Shown here: in pieces, positions 26,561-35,233 of the stretch
Position numbering within the stretch: position 1 is the stretch's first letter
Layout of the letters: each line of letters opens with the position of its first letter
DNA from: Aequorivita viscosa
Lineage (GTDB): Bacteria > Bacteroidota > Bacteroidia > Flavobacteriales > Flavobacteriaceae
Length of the DNA stretch: 64,000 nt
Direction of reading: 5' to 3'
Assembly (NCBI RefSeq): GCF_900106795.1
Contig: NZ_FNNS01000001.1
Span: 1 to 64,000, forward strand
Notes under the pieces: model-generated
What the model was told of the DNA's origin: nothing
What the model saw: the letters and a program-made list of their open reading frames with translations, nothing else
The model's database searches: none
Translations under genes and position numbers: made by a program

Positions 26561-27334
26561 ATGGAATTTACTTTTTATAAATATCAGGGCACTGGAAATG
26601 ATTTTGTTATTATCGACAATAGACAAGAAATTTTCCCAAAAGAAAATACAAACCTCGTGGCTGAAATCTGCCATCGCCGTTTTGGGGTTGGAGCAGATGG
26701 ATTGATACTGCTTGAAAACGACACGACATCAGATTTTAAAATGGTATACTACAATAGCGACGGAAACCTAAGCACAATGTGTGGTAACGGGGGTAGGTGT
26801 ATTGTACATTTTGCCAGGTTTCTTGGAATTATTACTAAAAAAACCACTTTTAATGCGGTAGATGGATTGCACGAAGCAACCCTTAAAAATGACATAGTTT
26901 CATTAAAAATGACCAATGTCGAAACTGTCAATATTTTAGATAACGCTGTTTTTTTGAACACAGGTTCACCACATCATGTACAGCTAGTGGAAGGGCTTCA
27001 AGATCACGACGTTTTTTTGACAGGTAAAGATATTCGCAATAAAATTTATGGTAAGGAAGGTGCGAACGTCAACTTTGTTGAACAGCGAGATGATGCCATT
27101 TTTTCAGTACGAACTTATGAACGTGGTGTAGAAGAAGAAACACTAAGTTGCGGTACAGGGGTTACAGCCGTAGCCTTGGCCATGTTTGCCACTAAAAAAA
27201 CACTTGAAAACAAAGTTGTTTTAGAAACTCCTGGGGGTCAGTTGCAAGTGCGTTTTGAAGAACACGACGGTAGGTTTAAGAATATCTACTTAGAAGGTCC
27301 TGCAAAACAAGTGTTTAAAGGTGTTTGGAAATGA
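26561..27334 (+). CDS. dapF: Diaminopimelate epimerase
   Basis: A 257-residue enzyme that interconverts LL- and meso-diaminopimelate in the lysine/peptidoglycan pathway. The two catalytic cysteines are C74 in STMCGNGGRC and C197 in TLSCGTGVT, in the two mirror-related halves. Length is normal. It is the first gene of a unit with a GNAT acetyltransferase (4-bp ATGA overlap) and mltG. dapB lies at 44550 in the same window. Confidence 0.95.
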   Translation: MEFTFYKYQGTGNDFVIIDNRQEIFPKENTNLVAEICHRRFGVGADGLILLENDTTSDFKMVYYNSDGNLSTMCGNGGRCIVHFARFLGIITKKTTFNAVDGLHEATLKNDIVSLKMTNVETVNILDNAVFLNTGSPHHVQLVEGLQDHDVFLTGKDIRNKIYGKEGANVNFVEQRDDAIFSVRTYERGVEEETLSCGTGVTAVALAMFATKKTLENKVVLETPGGQLQVRFEEHDGRFKNIYLEGPAKQVFKGVWK

Positions 27335-27864
27335 AAACGTTAAAAGGTGAAAAAATATATCTTCGGGCTTTAGAACCTTCAGATTTAGATTTCCTCTATT
27401 ATTTGGAAAATGACGAATCGCTTTGGGAAGTGAGTAATACCTCCGTTCCATATTCTCGATTTATATTGAATGAATACTTAGAGAATAGTCATCGCGATAT
27501 TTACGACGTAAAACAGTTACGTTTGGTAATATGTAAAAATACTAATACAGCGCCAATAGGCTTTATCGACTTATACGATTTTGCCCCAAAACACTTTAAA
27601 GTTGGAATCGGCATCGTTATTTTTAATAACAACGATAGAAGAAACGGATTTGCCTCTGAAGCTTTAGCCCTTACGTGTAACTATGCCTTTGCACATTTAA
27701 ACGTGCATCAAGTTTTTGCTGGAATTACTGAAGGAAATGAAGGAAGCGTCTCTCTTTTTGAAAGCGCAGGCTTCGAAAGAAATGGTTTTAAAAAGGATTG
27801 GATCTATTCGGAGGGAAAATTTAAAAGTGAATATATTTATCAATTAATCCGAGCAACTCAATAG
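27331..27864 (+). CDS. GNAT family N-acetyltransferase, RimJ/RimL-like
   Basis: A 177-residue protein. It begins KTLKGEKIYLRALEPSDLDF, the usual start of the RimJ/RimL-type acetyltransferases, and ends FESAGFERNGFKKDWIYSEG. The acetyl-CoA region RRNGFASEALALTCNYAF is intact. The ATG at 27331 overlaps the dapF stop (ATGA), so translation is coupled; a start six bases earlier is possible. Genes dapF, this acetyltransferase and mltG lie close on one strand, so it may be a ribosomal-protein or peptide N-acetyltransferase carried in a cell-wall operon. Its substrate is unknown. Confidence 0.87.
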   Translation: MKTLKGEKIYLRALEPSDLDFLYYLENDESLWEVSNTSVPYSRFILNEYLENSHRDIYDVKQLRLVICKNTNTAPIGFIDLYDFAPKHFKVGIGIVIFNNNDRRNGFASEALALTCNYAFAHLNVHQVFAGITEGNEGSVSLFESAGFERNGFKKDWIYSEGKFKSEYIYQLIRATQ

Positions 27865-27887
27865 GTCAAACTTTAATCTCTCAAAAA

Positions 27888-28931
27888 ATGTACATCAAAA
27901 AAATACTGCTAATTATTGTTATACTCGGGGCCCTTGGTATGGGATATTTTACTTGGGAAATATATAATACCGCTTTTTCGGTAAATACAGCATTTAACAA
28001 TGAAGTCGCTCACGTATTTATTCCCACAAACGCCAGTATGAACGAGGTTATGGAAGAAGTGGGGCCACTATTAAAAGATAAGGAATCTTTTGTTTTGGTT
28101 GCAAATCAAAAAAAGTATAATACAAATATTAAAGCTGGTCATTACATCATTGCTAAAGGGCTTGATAATAATGAAATTATAAACACCCTCCGCAGTCGTA
28201 ATATTCCAATTGATGTAAAGTTCAATAATCAAGAAAGATTGGAAGACCTTGCCGGCAATATAGCGAACCAAATTGAAGCAGACAGCGTTTCACTAATAAA
28301 TGCCATGCGAGACCCTGAATTTATTAAGGAAGTTGGGTTAAATGAAGACACTGCACTTTCATTATACATACCCAATACGTATGAGTTTTATTGGAACACT
28401 TCAGCCGATCAATTTAGGGAACGTATGAAAAAAGAATACGAAAGATTTTGGAATGAGTCGCGATTGGCTAAAGCAAAAAAACTAAACCTTACCAGAGAAC
28501 AAGTAATTTCGTTGGCTGCAATTGTTCAAAAAGAAACTGCCAAAGTAGAGGAGCGTCCAAGAGTGGCCGGCGTTTATCTAAACAGATTAAAAGTTGGAAT
28601 GTTACTACAAGCAGATCCAACTGTTATTTATGCCCTAAAGCGGGAAAGTGGTGACTATGATCAAGTAATTAAACGGGTTTTATACAAAGATTTGGAGCTA
28701 GATTCCCCTTACAATACTTATAAATATGCAGGAGTTCCTCCTGGACCTATTGCCATGCCAGATATTTCTTCAGTCGATGCAGTTTTAAATCCTGAAAAAC
28801 ATGATTATTATTATTTTGTAGCAGACGTTACTAATTTCGGTTATCACAAATTTGCAAAAAGCCTATCGCAGCACAACGTAAATAAAGCGGAATATGTTCG
28901 TTGGGTGAATAGTCAAGGCTTAAAAAGATAA
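27888..28931 (+). CDS. mltG: Endolytic murein transglycosylase
   Basis: A 347-residue protein of the YceG/MltG family. It has one N-terminal membrane helix (about 5-24) and a periplasmic domain containing the catalytic glutamate E216 in IVQKETAKVEERPRVAGVY. Further family blocks are PNTYEFYW (162-169), LLQADPTVIYAL and SPYNTYKYAGVPPGPI. MltG cleaves nascent peptidoglycan glycan strands and may set their length. It lies 23 bp after the acetyltransferase in the dapF unit. Length is normal and all visible motifs are intact. Confidence 0.94.
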   Translation: MYIKKILLIIVILGALGMGYFTWEIYNTAFSVNTAFNNEVAHVFIPTNASMNEVMEEVGPLLKDKESFVLVANQKKYNTNIKAGHYIIAKGLDNNEIINTLRSRNIPIDVKFNNQERLEDLAGNIANQIEADSVSLINAMRDPEFIKEVGLNEDTALSLYIPNTYEFYWNTSADQFRERMKKEYERFWNESRLAKAKKLNLTREQVISLAAIVQKETAKVEERPRVAGVYLNRLKVGMLLQADPTVIYALKRESGDYDQVIKRVLYKDLELDSPYNTYKYAGVPPGPIAMPDISSVDAVLNPEKHDYYYFVADVTNFGYHKFAKSLSQHNVNKAEYVRWVNSQGLKR

Positions 28932-29102
28932 ATTAATTTTATTTAAATAAGTTTGTTATTTCTTATATAAAAATCACCGAATCGACTTGTATCAGTAAGC
29001 TTACAGAATCTTGAAGAAATGTGAATAACGTAGCTTCTCATCTTAATTTTTCATTTTTAGAGTTATTTAACGTCTTATAAATCAGATTTTTAAAAAATAA
29101 CT

Positions 29103-29110
29103 TATCTTTG
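29103..29110 (+). promoter_or_regulatory. -7 box upstream of the lysozyme-like gene
   Basis: TATCTTTG, 46 bp before the ATG, matches the TAnnTTTG consensus. Confidence 0.45.
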
Positions 29111-29156
29111 CACCCTAGAAAGAGAATGTCTAGCACGCATTCGAATTTGATTTTTA

Positions 29157-29819
29157 ATGAAAAAAAGATTCTATTTTATTGCAGTCTTGCCTGTTGTTGC
29201 TCTCTTGGTAGGGACAGGATTTAACGCAAAGACGGACTACGATTTTTCTTCTTACAGTATTGAAAAATCACTGTACAGCACTGAAGGATTGGAGTTAAAC
29301 TTTGATGTGCCAACAGAAACAGAATTTGTTCCTGTTACTACCCGAAAATTTAATTTGTTTTTGGGTAAATCATTTCTTGGATTTAAAGAGGCCCTTGGTT
29401 TCAAAGAGTCTAGAGGTGATTACCATATAGTAAATAACTATGGCTATATGGGTAAATACCAGTTTTCAAGGTCTACCTTGAATATGATGGGTTTAAAAGA
29501 TACTGAGAATTTTCTTTATGATGCCCGGCAGCAAGAAGCGGCGTTTTCGGCATACACTTCATTTAATAAGTGGGTTTTACGCAAAGATATTAAGCACTAT
29601 GCAGGAAAAACCATCGGGGGGGTTAAAGTAACAGAATCAGGAATATTAGCAGCCGCACACTTAGCTGGTCCTGGAAATGTGAAAAAATTCCTTAGAAGTA
29701 GTGGAGAAAACCGTTTTTCAGATGCCAATGGAGCTTCCATTCGATATTATATGAAAAAATTCTCAGGCTATGACACTTCGCATATTGTTGCGAAAAGGAA
29801 ACACAAGTTAGTAGGTTAA
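29157..29819 (+). CDS. Exported lysozyme/transglycosylase-like protein
   Basis: A 220-residue protein with a signal peptide (about residues 1-24) and a C-terminal lysozyme-fold-like region. The segment LGFKESRGDYHIVNNYGYMG (with E84 as candidate catalytic glutamate) followed by KYQFSRSTL resembles soluble lytic transglycosylase motif ES...GxxGxxQ. The later block ILAAAHLAGPGNVKKFL resembles the AGPGxV of related proteins. Its function would be peptidoglycan remodelling, but activity is inferred. It is transcribed alone; a candidate terminator lies inside the 3' end of the convergent gene. Confidence 0.7.
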   Translation: MKKRFYFIAVLPVVALLVGTGFNAKTDYDFSSYSIEKSLYSTEGLELNFDVPTETEFVPVTTRKFNLFLGKSFLGFKEALGFKESRGDYHIVNNYGYMGKYQFSRSTLNMMGLKDTENFLYDARQQEAAFSAYTSFNKWVLRKDIKHYAGKTIGGVKVTESGILAAAHLAGPGNVKKFLRSSGENRFSDANGASIRYYMKKFSGYDTSHIVAKRKHKLVG

Positions 29820-29823
29820 TTTA

Positions 29824-30537
29824 TTAAGCTTGAATAATGAAAAGGGTGGGTCTTTTATGAAGATCCACCTTTCTTTTTTTCCATTGTGCTACTGTGGTTG
29901 TCTTAATATATTCTGTAGGTAAGGTAATATCGCAAGCCACACAAATTCGAGTTTGTGGATTTAAGGTTTCCATTAAGCTCTGTAACATCTGGTTATTTCG
30001 ATATGGCGTTTCAATAAACAACTGAGATTGGTCAAAATCCTTTGAGAGTTTTTCTAATCTCTTTAATTCGGTTTTTCTTTCACCTTTATCAATTGGTAAA
30101 TAACCATTGAAAGCGAAATTCTGGCCGTTAAACCCACTTGCCATCATGGCCAAAAGAATAGAAGATGGGCCAACAAGTGGGATCACTCTTATTCCTTTTT
30201 CGTGCGCATAATGCACAGCTCTTGCTCCAGGGTCCGCAATACCAGGGCATCCAGCATCGCTAATTACGCCAACATCATACCCATTCAAACAAGGATCGAG
30301 CATCTGTGGGATTTCTTCAGCATTTGTAAACTTATTTATTTGCTGAAATTTCAATTCGGATTGTTTTTTCTCAGGAACAACACTTTTAATAAAGCGACGG
30401 GCATCTTTTTCGTGTTCAACAATGTAATGGTCAATTCTTTCAATTGTGGTTTTTACTGAAATTGGAAGTACAGCCAAGGGAGGTACATCGCCCATTGGGC
30501 AAGGGATTAGGTATAAATTTCCTTTTGGTTTTATCAT
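29824..30537 (-). CDS. RsmI-like SAM-dependent methyltransferase (tetrapyrrole methylase fold)
   Basis: A 237-residue protein. It starts KGNLYLIPCPMGD (cf. the RsmI 'LYLVATPIGN') and carries the SAM-loop GVISDAGCPGIADPGA (104-119) and PLVGPSSILLAM. RsmI 2'-O-methylates 16S rRNA C1402. Many Bacteroidota carry this shorter paralogue in addition to true RsmI, so rRNA activity is not certain. The C-terminus ends KRPTLFIIQA. Its last 40 bp also hold a hairpin-plus-T structure facing the other strand. It is transcribed just after the sugar-dehydrogenase gene, 1 bp apart, in the same direction. Confidence 0.85.
   Translation of the reverse strand: MIKPKGNLYLIPCPMGDVPPLAVLPISVKTTIERIDHYIVEHEKDARRFIKSVVPEKKQSELKFQQINKFTNAEEIPQMLDPCLNGYDVGVISDAGCPGIADPGARAVHYAHEKGIRVIPLVGPSSILLAMMASGFNGQNFAFNGYLPIDKGERKTELKRLEKLSKDFDQSQLFIETPYRNNQMLQSLMETLNPQTRICVACDITLPTEYIKTTTVAQWKKRKVDLHKRPTLFIIQA
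29842..29880 (+). terminator. Candidate terminator inside the convergent gene's 3' end
   Basis: GGTGGGTCTT pairs with AAGATCCACC around TTATG, followed by TTCTTTTTTT on the plus strand. It would end the lysozyme-like transcript, although the same bases encode the C-terminus of the minus-strand methyltransferase. Confidence 0.55.
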
Positions 30538-30538
30538 T

Positions 30539-31921
30539 TTATTGAACCATTATTTTTTTAATAGTAGATTGCCCTTTCTCCGAAATTATTTTGGCAATGT
30601 AAATTCCAGAATTCAATTTTTCTACTGAAACGGTTACCTCCTTGCTATCTATGTTTTCATTCAAGTAAACTAAGCTACCTTGAATATCAAAAATTTGAAT
30701 TGCTTGAAAAGTATCGTTTTTTAAACTAAAAGTTATATTTTCGGAAGCAGGATTAGGAAGAATACTGAGCGATTTTTCAAAAATATAGTCTTCAGTGTTA
30801 ACAAGTTCACTTCCTTTAACCTTATAAATATTTCCTCCGGAGATGTCTACTGTGTATAGCTCTTTGTTGACGTCTTCTCCAAAAGAAGCCCAACTTCCGG
30901 CAAAGTAGCCGTGTTCAAGTATATTCCCTGAATCGTCCACTGTTCCAATTAATCCGCTGCAGTAATCGGCAAAGAAGTAGAGTCCAGCGATATCAGAATA
31001 TATCGAACCTCTGTATACATAGCCACCTGTAATTGAGCAGTTGCCATTTATGTGGGTATATTCTACAAAGGGAAACTCTAATTCGGATGCTGGAGGGCAC
31101 CCTTGTGTGTTAAAAGGAAGAGACCCTTCGTAGCAACGCCAGCCGTAATTGAGTCCGACATTTGCCAATGGAGCTCGGTTTATCTCTTCTATATTTTCTT
31201 GGCCAACGTCGGCAATCCAAATTTCATTTGCCGCAAAATCTATGGAAAATCGCCACGGATTACGTAAGCCATAGGCATAAATTTCTTCTTTTATTCCTGG
31301 CACTCCAATAAATGGATTATTGGGAGGAATACCATAATTATTACCTCCTGATGGGTTATCAACATCAATTCGCAATAACTTCCCTAATAGTGAATTTAGA
31401 TTTTGTGAATTGTTGTTAGAATCGCCTCCTCCGCCACCATCACCAGAAGAAATATATAGGTAGCCGTCGGGGCCAAATGCCAAATTGCCACCATTGTGAT
31501 TAACGGACGGCTGATTGTATGCTAAAATAGGAAATTCCGAATTGCTGTCTGCAAGATCGGCATTTGTAGAACTTACTGAAAATCTAGAAATTTGAGTGTT
31601 ACCATTAATGTCGGTATAATTAATGTAGAAATAGCCGTTGCTTTCGTAATTTGGATGAAAAGCCAAGCCTAGTAATCCTTGTTCAAATACGTTCGAAATT
31701 TGGTTGGAAACATCTAGAAAAGGCGTGGAGTTCACAGCTCCAGTTGGCTGAATTACTTTTATTTTTCCATCTTTTTCTACAACGAAAAGGCGACCATCGT
31801 TGGCGTGCTGTAAACTTAGTGGGCTCGTAAAACCGCTATTGAAAAGCTCTAGGGTTATTTCTTGCGCATAACTAAATGCTGATAGAAATAAAAATAGAGA
31901 TGAAATAAAGATTTTTTTCAT
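30539..31921 (-). CDS. PQQ-dependent sugar dehydrogenase-like protein with T9SS sorting domain
   Basis: A 460-residue exported protein. A signal peptide (1-19, ending SYAQ) leads to a six-bladed propeller of the soluble glucose/sorbosone dehydrogenase family (about 25-350), with DGRLFVVEKDGKI, GLLGLAFHPNY and DGYLYISSGDGGG blocks. The C-terminal domain (about 380-460) begins SILPNPASENI, has IQIFDIQGSLVY and ends LNSGIYIAKI...IKKIMVQ. This is a type A type-IX-secretion sorting domain, so the enzyme is secreted across or onto the outer membrane. The sugar substrate is unknown. It ends 2 bp before the downstream methyltransferase gene. Confidence 0.88.
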   Translation of the reverse strand: MKKIFISSLFLFLSAFSYAQEITLELFNSGFTSPLSLQHANDGRLFVVEKDGKIKVIQPTGAVNSTPFLDVSNQISNVFEQGLLGLAFHPNYESNGYFYINYTDINGNTQISRFSVSSTNADLADSNSEFPILAYNQPSVNHNGGNLAFGPDGYLYISSGDGGGGGDSNNNSQNLNSLLGKLLRIDVDNPSGGNNYGIPPNNPFIGVPGIKEEIYAYGLRNPWRFSIDFAANEIWIADVGQENIEEINRAPLANVGLNYGWRCYEGSLPFNTQGCPPASELEFPFVEYTHINGNCSITGGYVYRGSIYSDIAGLYFFADYCSGLIGTVDDSGNILEHGYFAGSWASFGEDVNKELYTVDISGGNIYKVKGSELVNTEDYIFEKSLSILPNPASENITFSLKNDTFQAIQIFDIQGSLVYLNENIDSKEVTVSVEKLNSGIYIAKIISEKGQSTIKKIMVQ

Positions 31922-31974
31922 AGCGAGCTCTTTTAAGAAGCTACTAAAATAAGTATTTAACTCCGATAAGCGTG

Positions 31975-32430
31975 TTAAAGCTTGGCTGCAATTAGCTTAC
32001 AAGCTTCATCTAGCATTCTATATACTTTTTCAAAACCCATAGTGCCTCCCATATAAGGATCAGGGACATCTACATTTTCTCCAGGAAACACTTCATCCAG
32101 TATAAGTTTAACCTTTGCCCTTTGTTCTTCGTTTTCCGCAAGCTCAAGAACATCACTTTTGTTAGAATTGTCCATTACGTAAATAAGGTCAAAATCGTCA
32201 AAGTCTTTGGCAGAAAATTGTCTTCCTAGTTGGTCTGTGATGTCTATATTATACTTTCTGCCAACAGCGATACTTCGTTCGTCTGGCGGGTTGCCAATAT
32301 GCCAATGTCCTGTACCTGCGGAATCTACAAATACCTCCTCAGGATTTACCTTAGATTTTAAAATTCCTTCGGCAAGAGGGGAGCGGCAAATATTGCCTAG
32401 ACAAACCATTAGTATTCTTTTCTTTTCCAA
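31975..32430 (-). CDS. Low-molecular-weight protein-tyrosine phosphatase
   Basis: A 151-residue enzyme. The P-loop is C10-R16 in VCLGNICRSPLAEG and the general-acid loop is D124 in VPDPYMGG. These are the catalytic elements of the LMW-PTP family. Bacterial members often act with tyrosine kinases in exopolysaccharide control, but no kinase lies here. It sits just upstream of the sugar-dehydrogenase gene and just downstream of dnaA, in one direction. Co-transcription with dnaA is possible, as no terminator is visible in the 74-bp gap. Confidence 0.92.
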   Translation of the reverse strand: MEKKRILMVCLGNICRSPLAEGILKSKVNPEEVFVDSAGTGHWHIGNPPDERSIAVGRKYNIDITDQLGRQFSAKDFDDFDLIYVMDNSNKSDVLELAENEEQRAKVKLILDEVFPGENVDVPDPYMGGTMGFEKVYRMLDEACKLIAAKL

Positions 32431-32504
32431 AATGCTAGGTATTAGGTTAAAATGTAAATATACAAGTTAACACCTTTTTTCGAAAGCCGATTATAAAAAA
32501 ACCT

Positions 32505-33932
32505 TTATAGGGTAAGTTTTTTACTAAGGTCTTCTACATATTTGCGAAATTGCTTGTCGGTGCTAGATAGGTTATCTACCGTTTTACAGGCGTGTAGTAC
32601 AGTAGCATGGTCGCGCTGCCCAATCTGTGATCCAATAGACGCTAACGAAGCTTTAGTATATTTTTTCGCGAAAAACATGGCTAACTGTCTAGCTTGTACA
32701 ATATGCCTTTTTCGAGTTTTAGATTGAAGCGTATCTACGTCCATTTGGAAATAATCACTCACAACCTTTTGGATGTAGTCTATAGAAACCTCTCTTTTGG
32801 TGTGTTTTACGTAATTCTCAACAATCTTCCGCGCAAGCTCAATGGTAATTTCTTTTTTATTGAATGAGGAATGTGCAATTAATGAAATTATAGCCCCTTC
32901 CAGTTCGCGAATATTCGTTTTAATGTTATTAGCTAAAAATTCAATTATTTCGCCAGGCATTTCAACACCATCGCGATACAATTTGTTTTCAATAATAGCT
33001 ACACGCGTATCGTAATCTGGATGATTCAATTCAGCCGAAAGTCCCCATTTAAAACGAGATAACAAGCGTTGCTCGATATCAATCATATCTACAGGAGCTT
33101 TATCGCTTGTAAGAATTACTTGCTTTCCATTTTGGTGTAAGTGATTGAATACGTGAAAGAAAACATCTTGAGTGCCCGCTTTTCCAGAGAATAACTGAAT
33201 ATCATCAACAATCAATACATCTATAATTTGATAGAAATGTATAAAATCGTTTCGGTTGTTTTTTCTTACTGATTCAATATACTGTTGTGTAAATTTTTCG
33301 GCAGAAATATATAGTACTGTTTTTTCGGGATATTTGTCTTTTATATCAACCCCAATGGCATGAGCCAAATGTGTTTTTCCCAAACCAACACCGCCAAATA
33401 TGAGGAGGGGGTTAAAAGAAGTTCCTCCGGGTTTATTTGCAACTGCCAAACCTGCTGAGCGAGCCAATCGGTTAGAGTCTCCTTCTAGGAAATTTTCAAA
33501 ATTATAATTCGGGTTTAATTGTGATTCAATTTTTACATTCCGAATACCGGGAATAACGAAAGGGTTTTTTAGTTCAGGGCTTTTATTTTTAACGGGAACA
33601 TCCACTTCCTGTGATTGCATATTACTCCTGTTAGAACTTGGGATTTTTTCAGTGAATGGTTGTTTGTTTCCGTAGGTGTTTTCCATACGGATTATGTAAA
33701 CCAACTTGGCCTTAGGTCCTAATTCTTTAGTAAGTGCAACTTTTAAAATTTTAACGTAATGCTCCTCAAGCCATTCGTAAAAGAATTTACTCGGTACTTG
33801 AATGCTGAGTGCACTATCAGCCAACTTAACCGCCTTAATGGGTTCGAACCATGTTTTGTAAGCTTGCGAAGTAATATTATCTTCGATGAAAGCCAAACAG
33901 TTGTTCCAAACCGATTCCGCAGTTTTGTTCAT
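32505..33932 (-). CDS. dnaA: Chromosomal replication initiator protein
   Basis: A 475-residue DnaA. Domain I (1-85) is followed by a linker (86-140), then the AAA+ domain with Walker A GGVGLGKTHL (180-189) and Walker B VLIVDDIQ (239-246). The C-terminal DNA-binding domain carries the DnaA signature around IGQRDHATVLHACKTV. It binds DnaA boxes at the origin and melts DNA. Two other origin-linked genes, parA and parB, lie 8 kb downstream in the window, which suggests proximity to oriC. I did not see a cluster of TTATCCACA-type boxes close by. Confidence 0.96.
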   Translation of the reverse strand: MNKTAESVWNNCLAFIEDNITSQAYKTWFEPIKAVKLADSALSIQVPSKFFYEWLEEHYVKILKVALTKELGPKAKLVYIIRMENTYGNKQPFTEKIPSSNRSNMQSQEVDVPVKNKSPELKNPFVIPGIRNVKIESQLNPNYNFENFLEGDSNRLARSAGLAVANKPGGTSFNPLLIFGGVGLGKTHLAHAIGVDIKDKYPEKTVLYISAEKFTQQYIESVRKNNRNDFIHFYQIIDVLIVDDIQLFSGKAGTQDVFFHVFNHLHQNGKQVILTSDKAPVDMIDIEQRLLSRFKWGLSAELNHPDYDTRVAIIENKLYRDGVEMPGEIIEFLANNIKTNIRELEGAIISLIAHSSFNKKEITIELARKIVENYVKHTKREVSIDYIQKVVSDYFQMDVDTLQSKTRKRHIVQARQLAMFFAKKYTKASLASIGSQIGQRDHATVLHACKTVDNLSSTDKQFRKYVEDLSKKLTL

Positions 33933-34136
33933 AGTTAAAATTTATCTTTTGTTTTTTAATAAAGTTTGTGTTTAAAAATAAAAGGAAGAAGGTTTTCCTA
34001 GCTATTCTCAACAGTGCAAATATGTGAACAAAAAAGTTATAAAAAAAACCCTTTAGGGCTTGAAATATTCAATTGTTTTCGCCATACTTCACTTTCGATA
34101 AAACTACAAAAAATCTTTTGTAATAACTACTATATT

Positions 34137-34535
34137 TTGAAGATAACTACAATACAATTTAGAGTGAGATATGGCGAAACAGATCAAATGGGCGTGGTCT
34201 ATTATGGAAATTATGCCCAATATCTCGAACAGGGACGAACCGAGTGGTTACGGGAGCTCGGCTTCTCATACAAATGGATGGAGGCTAATAATGTGCAGCT
34301 TCCAGTGGTACATTTAAGTATTGATTATAAGCACCCTGCCCGTTACGATGATTTGATAACCGTGCGCACAAGTTTGGTGAAAATGCCAACCGCAAAAATC
34401 GAATTTTTTTATGAAATTTTTAATGAATCAAACCAGCTTTTGGTTAGTGCAACAACGGTTCTTGTTTTTATTAACACAGAGACTAAAAAATTGATGAAGG
34501 CACCTGATTATTTGTTGGAAAAATTAGCAGAATGA
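34137..34535 (+). CDS. Acyl-CoA thioesterase (hot-dog fold, YbgC-like)
   Basis: A 132-residue hot-dog thioesterase. Conserved block VRYGETDQMGVVYYGNYAQY at the N-terminus includes the catalytic aspartate (ETDQMG). Homologues hydrolyse acyl-CoA or 4-hydroxybenzoyl-CoA. There is no ATG at the family's usual start; the reading frame opens at TTG 34137 (KITTIQFRVRYGE), and a GTG 123 bp upstream would add a non-family extension, so TTG is preferred. It is divergent from dnaA, with about 200 bp between starts. Confidence 0.82.
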   Translation: MKITTIQFRVRYGETDQMGVVYYGNYAQYLEQGRTEWLRELGFSYKWMEANNVQLPVVHLSIDYKHPARYDDLITVRTSLVKMPTAKIEFFYEIFNESNQLLVSATTVLVFINTETKKLMKAPDYLLEKLAE

Positions 34536-34572
34536 TACTTCTTAGAAACTTGAATTTTGATTGTCTTAATTT

Positions 34573-35199
34573 TCAATTTTCAAGTTCTTCAAGCGATTTA
34601 ATATTTACTTTATATATGTTTTCAAATAAATCGAAAATTCGGCTTGCATCTTTTTTGCGAACAGAAATTTCAAATTCACAATTAAGTTCCATTTTTTGAT
34701 TTACAACAGATAGATTTTCGTCTTTTATGATTCGCATAACAGTATTCATCTCGGGATATTCAAATTTTAAGATGAAGGTTTCATTAATTGTTTTTTCAAC
34801 AATTTTGCTAGATTCCAATGCCATTAATGCGGCTGTTTTGTAAGCTTGAACCAAACCACCAACGCCCAGTTTTGTTCCTCCAAAGTAACGTACAACAACT
34901 ACGAGTATGTTTGTTACATCAAATGACTGCAACTGTCCGTATATAGGCATTCCTGCACTGTTTGAAGGCTCGCCGTCATCATTTGCCCGGTACTGCTCAT
35001 ATCGTTTTCCTAGTTGCCAAGCATAGCACCAATGGCGTGCGTTGTAATGCTGTTTTTTTAAACTTTCAATGTATTCTTTAGCTTCTTCTTCAGTAAAAAC
35101 GGGATAGGCGTAACCAAAAAATTTACTTCCTTTTTCCTTATAAAGTACTTCTTCAGATGGTTTTAAAATGGTTTTATACGTGTCTTTTTCTGTATCCAA
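34573..35199 (-). CDS. YigZ/IMPACT family protein
   Basis: A 208-residue protein of the YigZ (UPF0029/IMPACT N-domain) family, with KGSKFFGYAYPVFTEEEAKEY, the block HNARHWCYAWQLGK-like, DDGEPSNSAG and FGGTKLGVGGLVQAYK. The C-terminal DUF1949-like part (about 140-208) is also present. Eukaryotic IMPACT binds translation factors; bacterial function is unknown. It is the last gene of ribD-eamA-yigZ in one direction, with 34 bp between it and the transporter gene. Confidence 0.9.
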   Translation of the reverse strand: MDTEKDTYKTILKPSEEVLYKEKGSKFFGYAYPVFTEEEAKEYIESLKKQHYNARHWCYAWQLGKRYEQYRANDDGEPSNSAGMPIYGQLQSFDVTNILVVVVRYFGGTKLGVGGLVQAYKTAALMALESSKIVEKTINETFILKFEYPEMNTVMRIIKDENLSVVNQKMELNCEFEISVRKKDASRIFDLFENIYKVNIKSLEELEN

Positions 35200-35233
35200 A
35201 ATATGTGTTATTTCTATTTGAAAAAAGTGTGGA

